Source: Bacteroidales bacterium (lineage in GTDB: Bacteria > Bacteroidota > Bacteroidia > Bacteroidales > SMBSF39). From it: DNA of 22,984 nt. Position numbers and translations under genes: made by a program. The stretch spans positions 1 to 22,984 of the forward strand of contig JAIOSH010000027.1 in assembly GCA_021107685.1 (NCBI GenBank), given 5' to 3'. Below the pieces are notes generated by a model that was not told where the DNA came from, did not search any database, and worked only from the letters and a program-made list of their open reading frames with translations. Positions within the stretch are counted from its first letter, which is position 1. Each line of letters starts with the position of its first letter. Shown here piece after piece: positions 15,393 to 22,984 of the stretch.

Positions 15393-15419
15393 CCTGACAG
15401 GGTTTAAAACCCTGTCAGG
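15393..15419. repeat. Perfect 13-bp palindrome (CCTGACAGGGTTT)
   Basis: Arms CCTGACAGGGTTT at 15393-15405 and AAACCCTGTCAGG at 15407-15419 are perfectly complementary with one base between them. Without a T-run downstream it is a poor intrinsic terminator. The near-perfect symmetry suggests a dispersed palindromic repeat. Confidence 0.75.
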
Positions 15420-15542
15420 GTTATACCGTTGATAATCATTACAATAGTCCAACTTCTGACTCACATTAACCAATAACTAATAACAACTTATGTATTATTA
15501 AAATATCAATTAATCGTTAATTTTTTTTAAACAAGTTTTTTT

Positions 15543-15595
15543 CAAAGTTAGAAGACCGAAGTCGGAAGAAATTTTACTTCAGACTTCTAACTTTG
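15543..15595. repeat. Inverted repeat with 20-base arms (CAAAGTTAGAAG)
   Basis: Arms at 15543-15562 and 15576-15595 share CAAAGTTAGAAG and GAAGT and match at 18 of 20 positions, with 13 bases between them. The sequence is unrelated to the palindromes on either side. Confidence 0.65.
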
Positions 15596-15714
15596 GACTT
15601 TCGACTTGCCCTTTAAGGCGTTATGGAATAACAATTCTTATATAGAAAAAATATTAAATTATTAATTATTCAACAGGATTAATCTGTGTAATCAGTGGCA
15701 AGATCAATCAGCGT

Positions 15715-15771
15715 ATCTCTGCGCCTCTGCGTTTAGAATATTTGTTTGATTGAACGCAGAGACACAGAGAT
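15715..15771. repeat. Inverted repeat with 19-base arms (CTCTGCG / CGCAGAG type)
   Basis: Arms at 15715-15733 and 15753-15771 match at 17 of 19 positions, with 19 bases between them. The CTCTGCGTT / AACGCAGAG text is of a kind I recall as a dispersed repeat in Bacteroidota genomes, but this was not searched. Confidence 0.65.
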
Positions 15772-15826
15772 GCAGAGATATTATTTATTAAATATCATTA
15801 CATTATCATAAATTAACACAAAACCC

Positions 15827-16891
15827 ATGTTTGAAAATAAAAATAGAAGAACTGAATTGTCCGAATTAGGTGAATTTGGTTTGATAGATCAACTTACAAA
15901 AAAAATAAAATTAAAGAACAAAAGCAGTATCAAAGGCGTTGGAGACGATGCTGCTGTGATTTATTATGGAACAAAACAAACTTTAGTTACAACAGATCTG
16001 CTTGTTGAAGGTGTTCCTTTTGATATGACTTACACTCCTCTGAAGCATCTCGGATATAAAGCTGCTATTGTAAATTTTTCCGATATCATTGCAATGAACG
16101 GAATTCCTAAGCAGCTTATAATAGGCATAGCTGCATCTAATCGTTATTCTGTTGAGGCTTTAGAAGAATTGTATGCAGGTATTTATCTCGCTTGTGATAA
16201 ATATGGCGTTGACCTTGTTGGCGGTGATACAACTTCAAGTGTATCAGGATTGTTTATTTCAATAACTGTAACAGGTGAAGCTGATAAAAATGAAATTACT
16301 TATCGTGATACTGCAAAAAATGGTAATTTGATTTGTGTTTCAGGTGATTTAGGTGGCGCCTATATGGGTTTATTATTACTTGAAAGAGAAAAAAAAGTTT
16401 TTAAAGCTGACAAGAATATGCAACCTGATCTTGGAGGTTATGATTATATCTTAGCCAGGCAGTTGAAACCGGAAGCAAGAATTGATGTTATAAATCATCT
16501 AAAAGATATAAAAATAAAACCAACTGCTATGATTGATATATCTGACGGATTAGCTTCTGAGATACTTCATATTTGTACTTGTTCAAAATTAGGATGTAAT
16601 TTATACGAAGAAAAAATCCCTATTGATGTAACAACAATTAATATAGCTGAGGAATTTAAAATTGATCCGACAGTATGTGCTTTAAGCGGAGGAGAGGATT
16701 ATGAATTACTTTTTACTATAGAACCGGATTATTTTGATAAGATAAAAGATATTGATGGTATTTCAGTGATAGGTCATTTGACAGCAGAAAACGAAGGTGT
16801 TAACTTAATCAGCAGGTCAGGTACTTCAATTCCTATTACAGCCCAGGGTTGGGATGCATTATTAAAGAAAGATAATGGAAAAAAATCATAG
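15827..16891 (+). CDS. thiL: Thiamine-monophosphate kinase (ThiL)
   Basis: ThiL phosphorylates thiamine monophosphate to thiamine diphosphate with ATP, the last step of cofactor synthesis. It has 354 residues, normal for the family. The N-terminal Mg-ATP region GVGDDAAVI (37-45) and TTDLLVEGVPFD (55-66) are clear, as are VNFSDIIAMNG, DLVGGDTTSS, VSGDLGGAYMGL, DISDGLASE and SGGEDYELLF. Pro64 sits where most ThiL proteins have His in the VEGxHF segment, a small departure. The ATG at 15827 is the first good start; an upstream repeat-rich gap offers no ribosome site. No TPP riboswitch (THI box) was recognised upstream. Confidence 0.95.
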   Translation: MFENKNRRTELSELGEFGLIDQLTKKIKLKNKSSIKGVGDDAAVIYYGTKQTLVTTDLLVEGVPFDMTYTPLKHLGYKAAIVNFSDIIAMNGIPKQLIIGIAASNRYSVEALEELYAGIYLACDKYGVDLVGGDTTSSVSGLFISITVTGEADKNEITYRDTAKNGNLICVSGDLGGAYMGLLLLEREKKVFKADKNMQPDLGGYDYILARQLKPEARIDVINHLKDIKIKPTAMIDISDGLASEILHICTCSKLGCNLYEEKIPIDVTTINIAEEFKIDPTVCALSGGEDYELLFTIEPDYFDKIKDIDGISVIGHLTAENEGVNLISRSGTSIPITAQGWDALLKKDNGKKS

Positions 16892-16952
16892 CTTTGTAAA
16901 TTAGATTGAGGCTAAGGCGTTTTAGATTGTTAGTAGTTTAGATGGTAGTCAT

Positions 16953-16968
16953 TGTCCCGTTAGGGACA
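16953..16968. repeat. Short hairpin TGTCCC-GTTA-GGGACA upstream of uvrC
   Basis: A 6-bp stem with a GTTA loop is followed by TTATATTTATAGAAAATG. This hairpin-plus-tail layout resembles REP-like dispersed elements I associate with Bacteroidota intergenic DNA (GTCCC...GGGAC followed by ATATTT.TAGAAA). It lies in the 16892-17054 gap. Copy number elsewhere is unknown. Confidence 0.5.
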
Positions 16969-17054
16969 TTATATTTATAGAAAATGAAATACACCCATAA
17001 CAAATAATATATTAACATTGAAAATTGCTTACAAATAGGAGAAATAAAGGAAAT

Positions 17055-18878
17055 ATGGGAAAAAATGATAAGTATTACAATCATTTACTTTCAATTATTA
17101 AAACCTTGCCCGGCAAACCGGGTATTTACCAATATTTTGATAAGAATAACAAAATTATTTATGTAGGTAAGGCTAAAAATATAAAAAAACGAGTATCTTC
17201 ATATTTTAAAAAAGATAAGTCTATTAGCGGAAAACTTGCTTTATTAGTAAAAAAAATTACAGATATTAAATTTATTATTGTTGATACTGAGTTTGATGCT
17301 TTGCTCCTTGAAAACAACTTAATTAAAAAATATCAACCCCGATATAATGTTCAATTAAAAGATGATAAGACATTTCCATGGATATGTATTAAAAACGAAG
17401 CTTTTCCCCGTGTTTTTCCAACCCGTAACCTTATAAATGACGGTTCTCAATATTTTGGACCTTATGCTTCTGTAAGAATGATGAATACCTTACTTGACTT
17501 TATAAAACAATTATATCCTCTTCGCAATTGTAAATTCAATTTAACACGGGAAAATATCAATAAAAAGAAGTTTAAAGCCTGCTTAGAATATCATTTGAAT
17601 AATTGCAAGGGTCCTTGTATTGGCAATCAAACAAAGGAAAATTATGACATTACTATTTCAGAGATCAAAGAGATAATTAAAGGAAATATCAATACAGTTG
17701 CAAATCAATTAAAAAAACTAATGCTTGATTATGCAAAAAAATATGAATTTGAGAAAGCACAAATAATTAAGGAAAAATATGAACTTTTAAAAAAATATCA
17801 GAGTAAATCAACAATTGTAAATCCTAAAATACATAATGTAGATGTTTTTTCAATTATTACCGATGATAATTATGCTTATGTTAATTTCTTAAAAGTAGTG
17901 AATGGAGCAATAATTCAGGCGCATACTCTTGAGTTAAAGAAAAAATTAGATGAGAGCACCGAAGAATTACTCTCTTTGGCAATAACGGATTTCAGGCAAC
18001 GATATAACAGTAATGCCCGTGAAATAATAATTCCATTTAATCTGAATATAAAAATACCTGAAACAAGATTAAGTGTTCCGAAAAGAGGGGATAAAAAACA
18101 TTTACTTAAATTATCGGAAAGAAACGTAAAGTATTATAAATTAGACAAAAAAAAGCAAAAGGATTTGGTTGACCCTGAACGCCATACAAAGAGGATTCTC
18201 AACCAGATGATGAAAGACCTTAGATTAAAAGAGCAACCTATACATATTGAATGTTTTGATAATTCAAATTTTCAGGGTGATTATCCTGTTGCAGCAATGG
18301 TTTGCTTTAAAAATGCAAAACCCGAAAAAAAAGAATACAGGCATTATAACATTAAAACAGTTGATGGTCCTGATGATTTTGCTTCGATGACAGAAATTAT
18401 ATTTCGCAGATATAAAAAATTACTTGATGAAAAAAAACCTTTACCACAACTTATTGTTATTGACGGCGGAAAAGGCCAATTAAATGCTGCATTAAAAAGT
18501 CTTGAAAAATTAAATCTGAGAGGAAAAATTACAATTATTGGTATTGCAAAAAAGTTAGAAGAGATATATTATCCCAATGACCCTATTCCGCTTTATTTGG
18601 ATAAAAAATCCGAAACATTAAAAATTATCCGGCAATTACGCGATGAGGCTCATCGCTTCGGCATTACACATCATAGAAAAAAATTAGAAAAAGGAACAAT
18701 AAAATCTGTTCTTACGGAAATTAACGGAATTGGATTTTCAACAGCACAAAAATTGCTTTGGGAGTTCAAATCCATAAAAAGTGTTAAAAAAGCCTCTCTA
18801 ACCGAAATTCAGAAAGTAATAGGAACTTCAAAGGGGAAAATAGTTTTTGAATATTTTAACCCGAATAATTCAGGTTAA
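17055..18878 (+). CDS. uvrC: Excinuclease ABC subunit C (UvrC)
   Basis: UvrC makes both incisions around bulky DNA lesions in nucleotide excision repair with UvrA and UvrB. From ATG 17055 the protein has 607 residues. The N-terminal GIY-YIG nuclease is clear (PGIYQYF at 22-28, IIYVGKAKNIKKRV), with LLENNLIKKYQPRYN closing the domain. A UVR motif for UvrB contact lies at about 195-230, the RNase H-like second nuclease contains IECFDNSNFQG, VDGPDDFASM and VIDGGKGQL, and the C-terminal helix-hairpin-helix includes EINGIGFSTAQKLL. A TTG at 17025 would add 10 residues, but AAAGGA before 17055 and the ATG favour the later start. It ends one base before the small minus-strand frame. Confidence 0.97.
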   Translation: MGKNDKYYNHLLSIIKTLPGKPGIYQYFDKNNKIIYVGKAKNIKKRVSSYFKKDKSISGKLALLVKKITDIKFIIVDTEFDALLLENNLIKKYQPRYNVQLKDDKTFPWICIKNEAFPRVFPTRNLINDGSQYFGPYASVRMMNTLLDFIKQLYPLRNCKFNLTRENINKKKFKACLEYHLNNCKGPCIGNQTKENYDITISEIKEIIKGNINTVANQLKKLMLDYAKKYEFEKAQIIKEKYELLKKYQSKSTIVNPKIHNVDVFSIITDDNYAYVNFLKVVNGAIIQAHTLELKKKLDESTEELLSLAITDFRQRYNSNAREIIIPFNLNIKIPETRLSVPKRGDKKHLLKLSERNVKYYKLDKKKQKDLVDPERHTKRILNQMMKDLRLKEQPIHIECFDNSNFQGDYPVAAMVCFKNAKPEKKEYRHYNIKTVDGPDDFASMTEIIFRRYKKLLDEKKPLPQLIVIDGGKGQLNAALKSLEKLNLRGKITIIGIAKKLEEIYYPNDPIPLYLDKKSETLKIIRQLRDEAHRFGITHHRKKLEKGTIKSVLTEINGIGFSTAQKLLWEFKSIKSVKKASLTEIQKVIGTSKGKIVFEYFNPNNSG

Positions 18879-18879
18879 T

Positions 18880-19050
18880 TTATAGCAAGTTTAATTTTTT
18901 CAATGAATTCAATTTTTGACGTTTTTTTGACCTTTTTCTTTTCGTATAATACTTTTCAAATTTTGATAACTCATCTAAAAATCTTTCTATTGAATCCTGA
19001 AATTCATTCATTGGATTTATTAATTCATTTTTACTTATAGCTTTGTCCAT
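18880..19050 (-). CDS. Possible small basic protein, 56 residues
   Basis: On the minus strand an ATG at 19050-19048 opens a 56-codon frame ending at TAA (18882-18880), converging on uvrC with one base between stop codons. The product starts MDKAISKNELINPMNEFQ, has an amphipathic helix-like middle (IERFLDELSKFEKYY) and a very basic tail (KRKRSKKRQK). The ordered acidic-then-basic layout and exact abutment on uvrC favour a real gene, but length alone does not. No family is recognised. The rest of the 18879-19207 gap is A+T-rich and shows a weak TATCTTTA (19175-19182) as a possible -7 box for the barrel genes. Confidence 0.4.
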   Translation of the reverse strand: MDKAISKNELINPMNEFQDSIERFLDELSKFEKYYTKRKRSKKRQKLNSLKKLNLL

Positions 19051-19207
19051 ATTTGTTTTATTTTTGATTTTTTTTATAATGTAAAAAAGTATAATATTTT
19101 ATTTTCTCTTAATGATTTATTCATCTAATTTGTAAAATGTAACCAATATATCAAAAATTCAAAAAATTATTTTATATCTTTATCCGCAAATTATTAATTC
19201 AATATTT

Positions 19208-19807
19208 ATGAAGGCAAAAATATTTTTATTATCCATTTTCTTATTAATCAGCTTTTTAATTAAGGCTCAAAAATTTAATGGTGGAATTATTGCAGGTTTA
19301 AGCGCAACTGAAATATCAGGCGACAGGCTTGAAGGACCTAACAAAGCCGGAATTTATGCAGGAGGTTATGTAAATTTATATTTTACAGAAAAATCTTCTT
19401 TTCAAATGGAAATTGATTTTATACAAAAAGGAAGCAGGAAAAATCCTGATACTCTGGATTTTAGTTCTTATCTTTTAAGAATAAATTATGTTGAACTTCC
19501 CCTACATTACAGGTATGATTTTCATAAAAGAATGACTTTAGAAATTGGACTTTCTTATGGTGTTCTTATTAATAATTATGAAGAAGTTAATGGATTGGAA
19601 CATGATGCAGGATATGGAAATTTTAAAAGAGGAGATTTAAGTTTTAGCTTCGGGTTATTTTATTCCATAACCGACAGATTAAGATTTAACATACGCTATG
19701 CCAATTCTATTCTTGCGGTCAGGCCTCATTCCGATAACCAAACTTACAGATGGAATAAAGGTCAATATAATGAAGTTTTAAGCTTTACTTTTCATTATGA
19801 ATTATAA
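19208..19807 (+). CDS. PorT-like outer-membrane beta-barrel protein, copy 1
   Basis: The 199-residue protein has a signal peptide (residues 1-20, ending IKAQ) and then an alternating amphipathic strand pattern ending in an aromatic-rich C-terminus (LSFTFHYEL), typical of small outer-membrane barrels of the PorT / OMP_b-brl_2 type. Recognisable pieces are GGIIAGLSATEISGD, KAGIYAGGYVNLYF, MEIDFIQKGSR and RINYVELPLHYRY. It starts a compact run: its end overlaps the next gene by 11 bases, and that gene encodes a clear paralog. No specific function can be read; some relatives act in type IX secretion or as simple barrels of unknown role. Confidence 0.8.
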   Translation: MKAKIFLLSIFLLISFLIKAQKFNGGIIAGLSATEISGDRLEGPNKAGIYAGGYVNLYFTEKSSFQMEIDFIQKGSRKNPDTLDFSSYLLRINYVELPLHYRYDFHKRMTLEIGLSYGVLINNYEEVNGLEHDAGYGNFKRGDLSFSFGLFYSITDRLRFNIRYANSILAVRPHSDNQTYRWNKGQYNEVLSFTFHYEL

Positions 19808-20435
19808 ACATATTTACATAAGCATAAAAAAATATCTTCTGCTAATAATATTTTTATTATTCTCCTGCATAATATCTAATGCTCAAAATTTTAAGGGGGG
19901 AGTAATGGCAGGCCTTGCTGCAAGCCAGGTCGGAGGCGATACTTACTGGGGTTTTCATAAAGCAGGGATTTTCGCAGGTGGTTTTGTTAATATACAAATT
20001 ACAGACAGATCTGTTGTGCAAATGGAACTGGATTATATACAAAAAGGCAGCCGGCATAACATTGATTCTTTAAAAAATGATTCTGTAACTTACATATTAC
20101 GTCTCAATTATGTTGAAATATCATTTATGTACCATTATATAATTTCAAATAAATTTACTATTGAAGCAGGATTATCAAATGGTATATTAGTTAAATCTTA
20201 TGAAGAATATAATTACCAAAATATTACAGACATTCAACCTTTTAGAAAGTATGATTTTTGTGTTGTATTAGGACTGTCTTATTCCCTTACCGAAAAATTA
20301 AAAGTAAACATACGCACATCCAATTCTCTTATAGGCTTAAGAAAAAACAATGATTATGGCGTTAAGCGTATTTTTGACTCAGGACAATATAATGATGTTT
20401 TAATTTTATCTCTTTTTTATAATTTTAATAAATGA
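19797..20435 (+). CDS. PorT-like outer-membrane beta-barrel protein, copy 2 (tandem paralog)
   Basis: The 212-residue protein has a signal peptide ending in SNAQ at about residue 29. It aligns along its length with the preceding product: GGVMAGLAASQVGGD, KAGIFAGGFVNIQI, MELDYIQKGSR, LRLNYVEISFMYHY, LGLSYSLTEKLKVNIR and GQYNDVLILSLFY all have close counterparts. It therefore arose by tandem duplication, now well diverged. The start lies within the last 11 bases of copy 1 and the stop overlaps the C10 protease start by ATGA (20432-20435), so the three genes are probably co-translated. Confidence 0.8.
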   Translation: MNYKHIYISIKKYLLLIIFLLFSCIISNAQNFKGGVMAGLAASQVGGDTYWGFHKAGIFAGGFVNIQITDRSVVQMELDYIQKGSRHNIDSLKNDSVTYILRLNYVEISFMYHYIISNKFTIEAGLSNGILVKSYEEYNYQNITDIQPFRKYDFCVVLGLSYSLTEKLKVNIRTSNSLIGLRKNNDYGVKRIFDSGQYNDVLILSLFYNFNK

Positions 20436-21958
20436 TGAATACTATGAAAAAACAAAATTATCTTACTTCTATTGTGTTAATAATTATGTTATCTGTTTTC
20501 ACATATTCAACAGGAAACACAAAACCAATAGATTTTAAATCAGCAAAAAAAGTTGCAGAAATAAAGCTCATTCAATCAGATAAAGCTGAAAATTATTCCA
20601 TTAGAGAAAACGCAAATATTTTTAAAAATAATAAAGAACTGATATTATTCTATATTTTCGAGCTTGCACCTAATGGTTATATTGTTGTTTCTGCTGACAC
20701 GGACATTCCACCGGTAATAGCATATTCATTTACAAATAACTATTATACACAAAATTCAGACAATAATATTTTAGTTCAATTACTTAGGGCAGATATTCAA
20801 TTGCGTTTGGATAATCTATGCAAATTGCCACAGGAAATTATTAAAAACAGAAATTTATCATGGGAAAATTATCTTAAAGAAAATATTGATAACTTAACAG
20901 ATAAAGGTTTTCAGCAATGGCCTCCGGAGGGAACTACTTCTACCGGAGGATGGCTTGAAACAAACTGGACACAAAATGCTCCATATAATAATTTCTGCCC
21001 CATAGATCCTGTAACAGGAAATAGGAGTATAGCAGGATGTCCTGCAGTTGCTATGGCACAAATTGTAAATTATTATCAAACAATCAATAATACGATTTTT
21101 ACTGATGATGACGATTACTATCATAGTTATGCAGGACGAAATTACTGGATAGATGATGATTATCCGGAACATGATTTTCCTTCTTTTCCACAATTAAATG
21201 TCTATCTTGACACTTTGGTAAATCACTGGGAAGAACAACAATCATTAATAAATAATGACAAAGCAGCTATAAATTTTGCCTGCGGAGTTGCTGCCAAGCA
21301 GGTTTATACTTCCACTGCATCAGGAACCTTTGGGGTTAATCAAGCTTATGATGCTTATATGAAATTTGATTTTTCAAGTGCAACTCTTTTAGGGCAAGGT
21401 GATACTGCTTTTTTATATATAGCCTTGTCGCAAAACATGAAGGATGCCCGCCCTGCTCATCTCGCTGTTGTTACACCTCAATGGGATATGGGACATAATG
21501 TAGTAGTTGACGGATATAATACTGATGAATATTATCATCTGAATTTCGGATGGGGTGGTTCTTATAATGGTTGGTACCTCTTGCCTGAAGAAATTCCTTA
21601 TGGTTTAACTGTTATTGAAGGAGTAGTTCTAAATATTGATTATCCTGCTACAAAAATAAATAATAATTATACTGTAAATCAGGTTGATTATTTAAAAATT
21701 TATCCCAATCCTGTTATTAATAATTATACTAATATAGAATATACTCTTTCCGAGACAAATTATGTTGATCTAAAAATATTTAATATAAATGGTCAACTTA
21801 TAAGAACTCTTATAAATTCCATACAAAATAGCGGAACTTACAATATTATGTGGAATTCAAAAAATGATAAGGATTATTCGGTTTTACCCGGTATCTACTT
21901 TTGCAGCCTAAACACAGGCAATGATATTAAAGTATTAAGATTTATAGTTTTGAAATAA
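20432..21958 (+). CDS. Secreted C10 (streptopain-type) cysteine protease with Spi propeptide and type IX sorting domain
   Basis: The 508-residue protein has a signal peptide (about 1-30), then a Spi-type inhibitory propeptide (about 33-150, with PNGYIVVSADTDIPPVIAYS), then the C10 catalytic domain. The nucleophile is Cys203 in AGCPAVAMAQI, the general base is His355 in GHNVVVDGYN, and FGWGGSYNGWY follows. The C-terminus from about 424 is a Por secretion (type A) sorting domain: LKIYPNPVIN, LKIFNINGQLIRTL and LPGIYFCSL. It should be exported through the type IX system and activated by propeptide removal. The start overlaps the upstream barrel stop; a second in-frame ATG at 20444 is also possible. 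The gene ends overlap tail to tail with the next gene by 17 bases. Confidence 0.92.
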   Translation: MMNTMKKQNYLTSIVLIIMLSVFTYSTGNTKPIDFKSAKKVAEIKLIQSDKAENYSIRENANIFKNNKELILFYIFELAPNGYIVVSADTDIPPVIAYSFTNNYYTQNSDNNILVQLLRADIQLRLDNLCKLPQEIIKNRNLSWENYLKENIDNLTDKGFQQWPPEGTTSTGGWLETNWTQNAPYNNFCPIDPVTGNRSIAGCPAVAMAQIVNYYQTINNTIFTDDDDYYHSYAGRNYWIDDDYPEHDFPSFPQLNVYLDTLVNHWEEQQSLINNDKAAINFACGVAAKQVYTSTASGTFGVNQAYDAYMKFDFSSATLLGQGDTAFLYIALSQNMKDARPAHLAVVTPQWDMGHNVVVDGYNTDEYYHLNFGWGGSYNGWYLLPEEIPYGLTVIEGVVLNIDYPATKINNNYTVNQVDYLKIYPNPVINNYTNIEYTLSETNYVDLKIFNINGQLIRTLINSIQNSGTYNIMWNSKNDKDYSVLPGIYFCSLNTGNDIKVLRFIVLK

Positions 21959-22984
21959 AAATTTTGCGATTAATTATTCTATTACTGATTTTTATCTTAA
22001 TTAAATAAATGCCCGGTTGGTAATTATTAAGTTTTATCTGTACCAAACTGGAGTTAAAATCTTCATTAAATATAATCTTGCCTATTACATCCATTATGAT
22101 TATATTCTTTATATTAATTCCTGATTGAATGTTTATAATATCAGACACAGCAGGATTAGGAAATATTTTTATAGTATTTTTATTGACATTTTCTTCTATT
22201 CCAACAAGTTCATTCACTGTAATATAATCATCAATAGTTTTTGTATCAGAGCCATACTGGTTGGTTGCTGTCAGTGTAACGCTATAAATACCGGGTGTAT
22301 TATAAACAATTGTTGGATTTTGTTCTGTTGATGAACCGGGGGTTCCACCTTCTAATATCCATTCCCAGCTTGTTGGATTTCCTAATGATAAATCAGTAAA
22401 ATTAACACTTTCACCTTCATAAATATTTGTAATATCTGCTATAAAATTAGTAATTGGTGGGACTGAAGGCGATTCGCAACTGATATTTGCAATCCATCCT
22501 GATTCATTAGCATAATAATCGGAATGGAACTGGAAAGTTATTGCACCATCATTATTAGTAGCTATAATTGTTCCAGGAGAAACAGTGCCGCAATAAGTTC
22601 CTATTAATGAAGCTGAAGTGCTTGTACCGTCATAAATCTTTAACCAGTCATAATCACAGGTTGACTCCCATTCAACATTAAAAGAAGTAAATACGCATTT
22701 TATCTTATTATCAGTTATAGCAGGCAAAAATGTCATTGTTAAATCTTCATTATCGGAATAATTACCTGATGGTCCGCCTGAATCATAAAAAGCACCTTCA
22801 CATGTAGTTACTGTTATATTTTGCATTAAATATTCAGTACTAACCGTTATATAGTTGGTTTTTGTTATTGTATTTGTATTTGTTCCGTTAGACACGGTCA
22901 ATGTTACAGAAAAAGTTCCTGTTGAATTATAAACAATATTTGAGGGATTCTGATTATTTGATGATGATGGTGTTCCTCCTTCAA
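21942..22984 (-). CDS. Surface protein with PKD and CUB-like domains and type IX sorting domain, 5' end cut by window edge
   Basis: The frame is open from the right window edge to the stop at 21944-21942, about 347 codons, so the N-terminus lies outside. From the edge, the domains are: a partial PKD domain (EGGTPSSSNNQNPSNIVYN and VTLTVSNG), a CUB-like domain (CEGAFYDSGGPSGNYSDN, CDYDWLKIYDG, GTYCG, FQFHSDYYANESGW), a complete PKD domain (VNFTDLSLGNPTSWEW, GIYSVTLTATNQYG), and a C-terminal type A sorting domain (IKIFPNPAVSD, IIIMDVIGKIIF, PGIYLIKI). It is likely a secreted or cell-surface adhesin or a large hydrolase tail. The in-frame ATG at 22901 is inside the first PKD domain and is not the start. 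Confidence 0.9.
   Translation of the reverse strand, partial: EGGTPSSSNNQNPSNIVYNSTGTFSVTLTVSNGTNTNTITKTNYITVSTEYLMQNITVTTCEGAFYDSGGPSGNYSDNEDLTMTFLPAITDNKIKCVFTSFNVEWESTCDYDWLKIYDGTSTSASLIGTYCGTVSPGTIIATNNDGAITFQFHSDYYANESGWIANISCESPSVPPITNFIADITNIYEGESVNFTDLSLGNPTSWEWILEGGTPGSSTEQNPTIVYNTPGIYSVTLTATNQYGSDTKTIDDYITVNELVGIEENVNKNTIKIFPNPAVSDIINIQSGINIKNIIIMDVIGKIIFNEDFNSSLVQIKLNNYQPGIYLIKIKISNRIINRKIFISKL

Larger units (their letters stand above)
15184..15826. other. Gene-free gap rich in palindromic repeats
   Basis: No convincing coding frame is seen in this 643-base gap before thiL. It holds three separate inverted repeats (15393-15419, 15543-15595, 15715-15771) and an AATCTGTGTAATCAGTGG stretch near 15681 of a type I associate with dispersed Bacteroidota intergenic repeats. 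No promoter with both boxes was found for thiL. Confidence 0.6.

Noticed and set aside
15393..15419. Intrinsic terminator
   Set aside because: The stem is perfect but has no T-run after it on either strand, and no gene ends close by.
15700..15826. TPP riboswitch upstream of thiL
   Set aside because: No THI-box core (CTGAGA ... ACCTGA type) was seen; the sequence is the CTCTGCG inverted repeat and A+T-rich spacer.
17025..17054. TTG start for uvrC giving 617 residues
   Set aside because: The ATG at 17055 has an AAAGGA ribosome site upstream and fits the usual UvrC N-terminus; the 10 extra residues have no family support.

Overview
The window is A+T-rich chromosomal DNA from a member of the Bacteroidota, probably an uncultured Bacteroidales-like lineage. 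The evidence is protein style: two proteins with type IX secretion C-terminal sorting domains, a Spi-propeptide C10 protease, PorT-like outer-membrane barrels, lipoproteins with Bacteroidota-type signals, a bacterial dipeptidyl-peptidase III, and promoter boxes of the TTG / TAnnTTTG type. No rRNA, CRISPR array or intact recombinase is visible.

Layout. 1-806 (minus) is the N-terminal part of an HEXXH lipoprotein peptidase cut by the window edge, followed by tRNA-Arg(UCG) (minus). 1109-3172 is an M49 dipeptidyl-peptidase III lipoprotein. 3217-5139 is a membrane Cache-HAMP-PP2C (SpoIIE/RsbU-type) phosphatase. Its natural partners, an RsbW/SpoIIAB-like ATP-binding protein and a STAS antagonist, lie about 5 kb away at 10189-10964, followed by a class III nucleotidyl-cyclase-like protein, a Bacteroidota-type conserved protein, dapA and an ATP-grasp-like protein.

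Between the phosphatase and its partners sits a 5-kb insert (5146-10110). It holds a decayed restriction-modification locus: an XRE controller, two overlapping genes (one a PD-(D/E)XK nuclease), and two broken DNA methyltransferase genes. The second methyltransferase is interrupted by an IS21-family remnant (istB tail plus the repeat-rich right end). The gene block is bracketed by two direct copies of a structured hairpin whose stems differ in sequence but share length, mismatch pattern and loop sequence. The whole insert ends in short inverted sites, GTTAG-CAA-CAAG and CCAG-TTG-CTAACA.

The same end sites, with a different but again matching central triplet (GTTAG-TGG-CAAG and CCAG-CCA-CTAACA), bracket a second, single-gene insert at 14574-15183 that encodes a small secreted protein. 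This suggests a gene-cassette system with paired, element-specific ends. It is the most notable signal in the window; no mobilising enzyme for it is present here.

The rest is a housekeeping and surface-protein stretch. A 640-base gap (15184-15826) carries at least three unrelated palindromic repeats. Then come thiL, another small palindrome, uvrC, a possible small minus-strand gene, a compact three-gene run (two tandem PorT-like barrels and a secreted C10 cysteine protease), and a converging CUB/PKD/type IX sorted surface protein that runs off the right edge.
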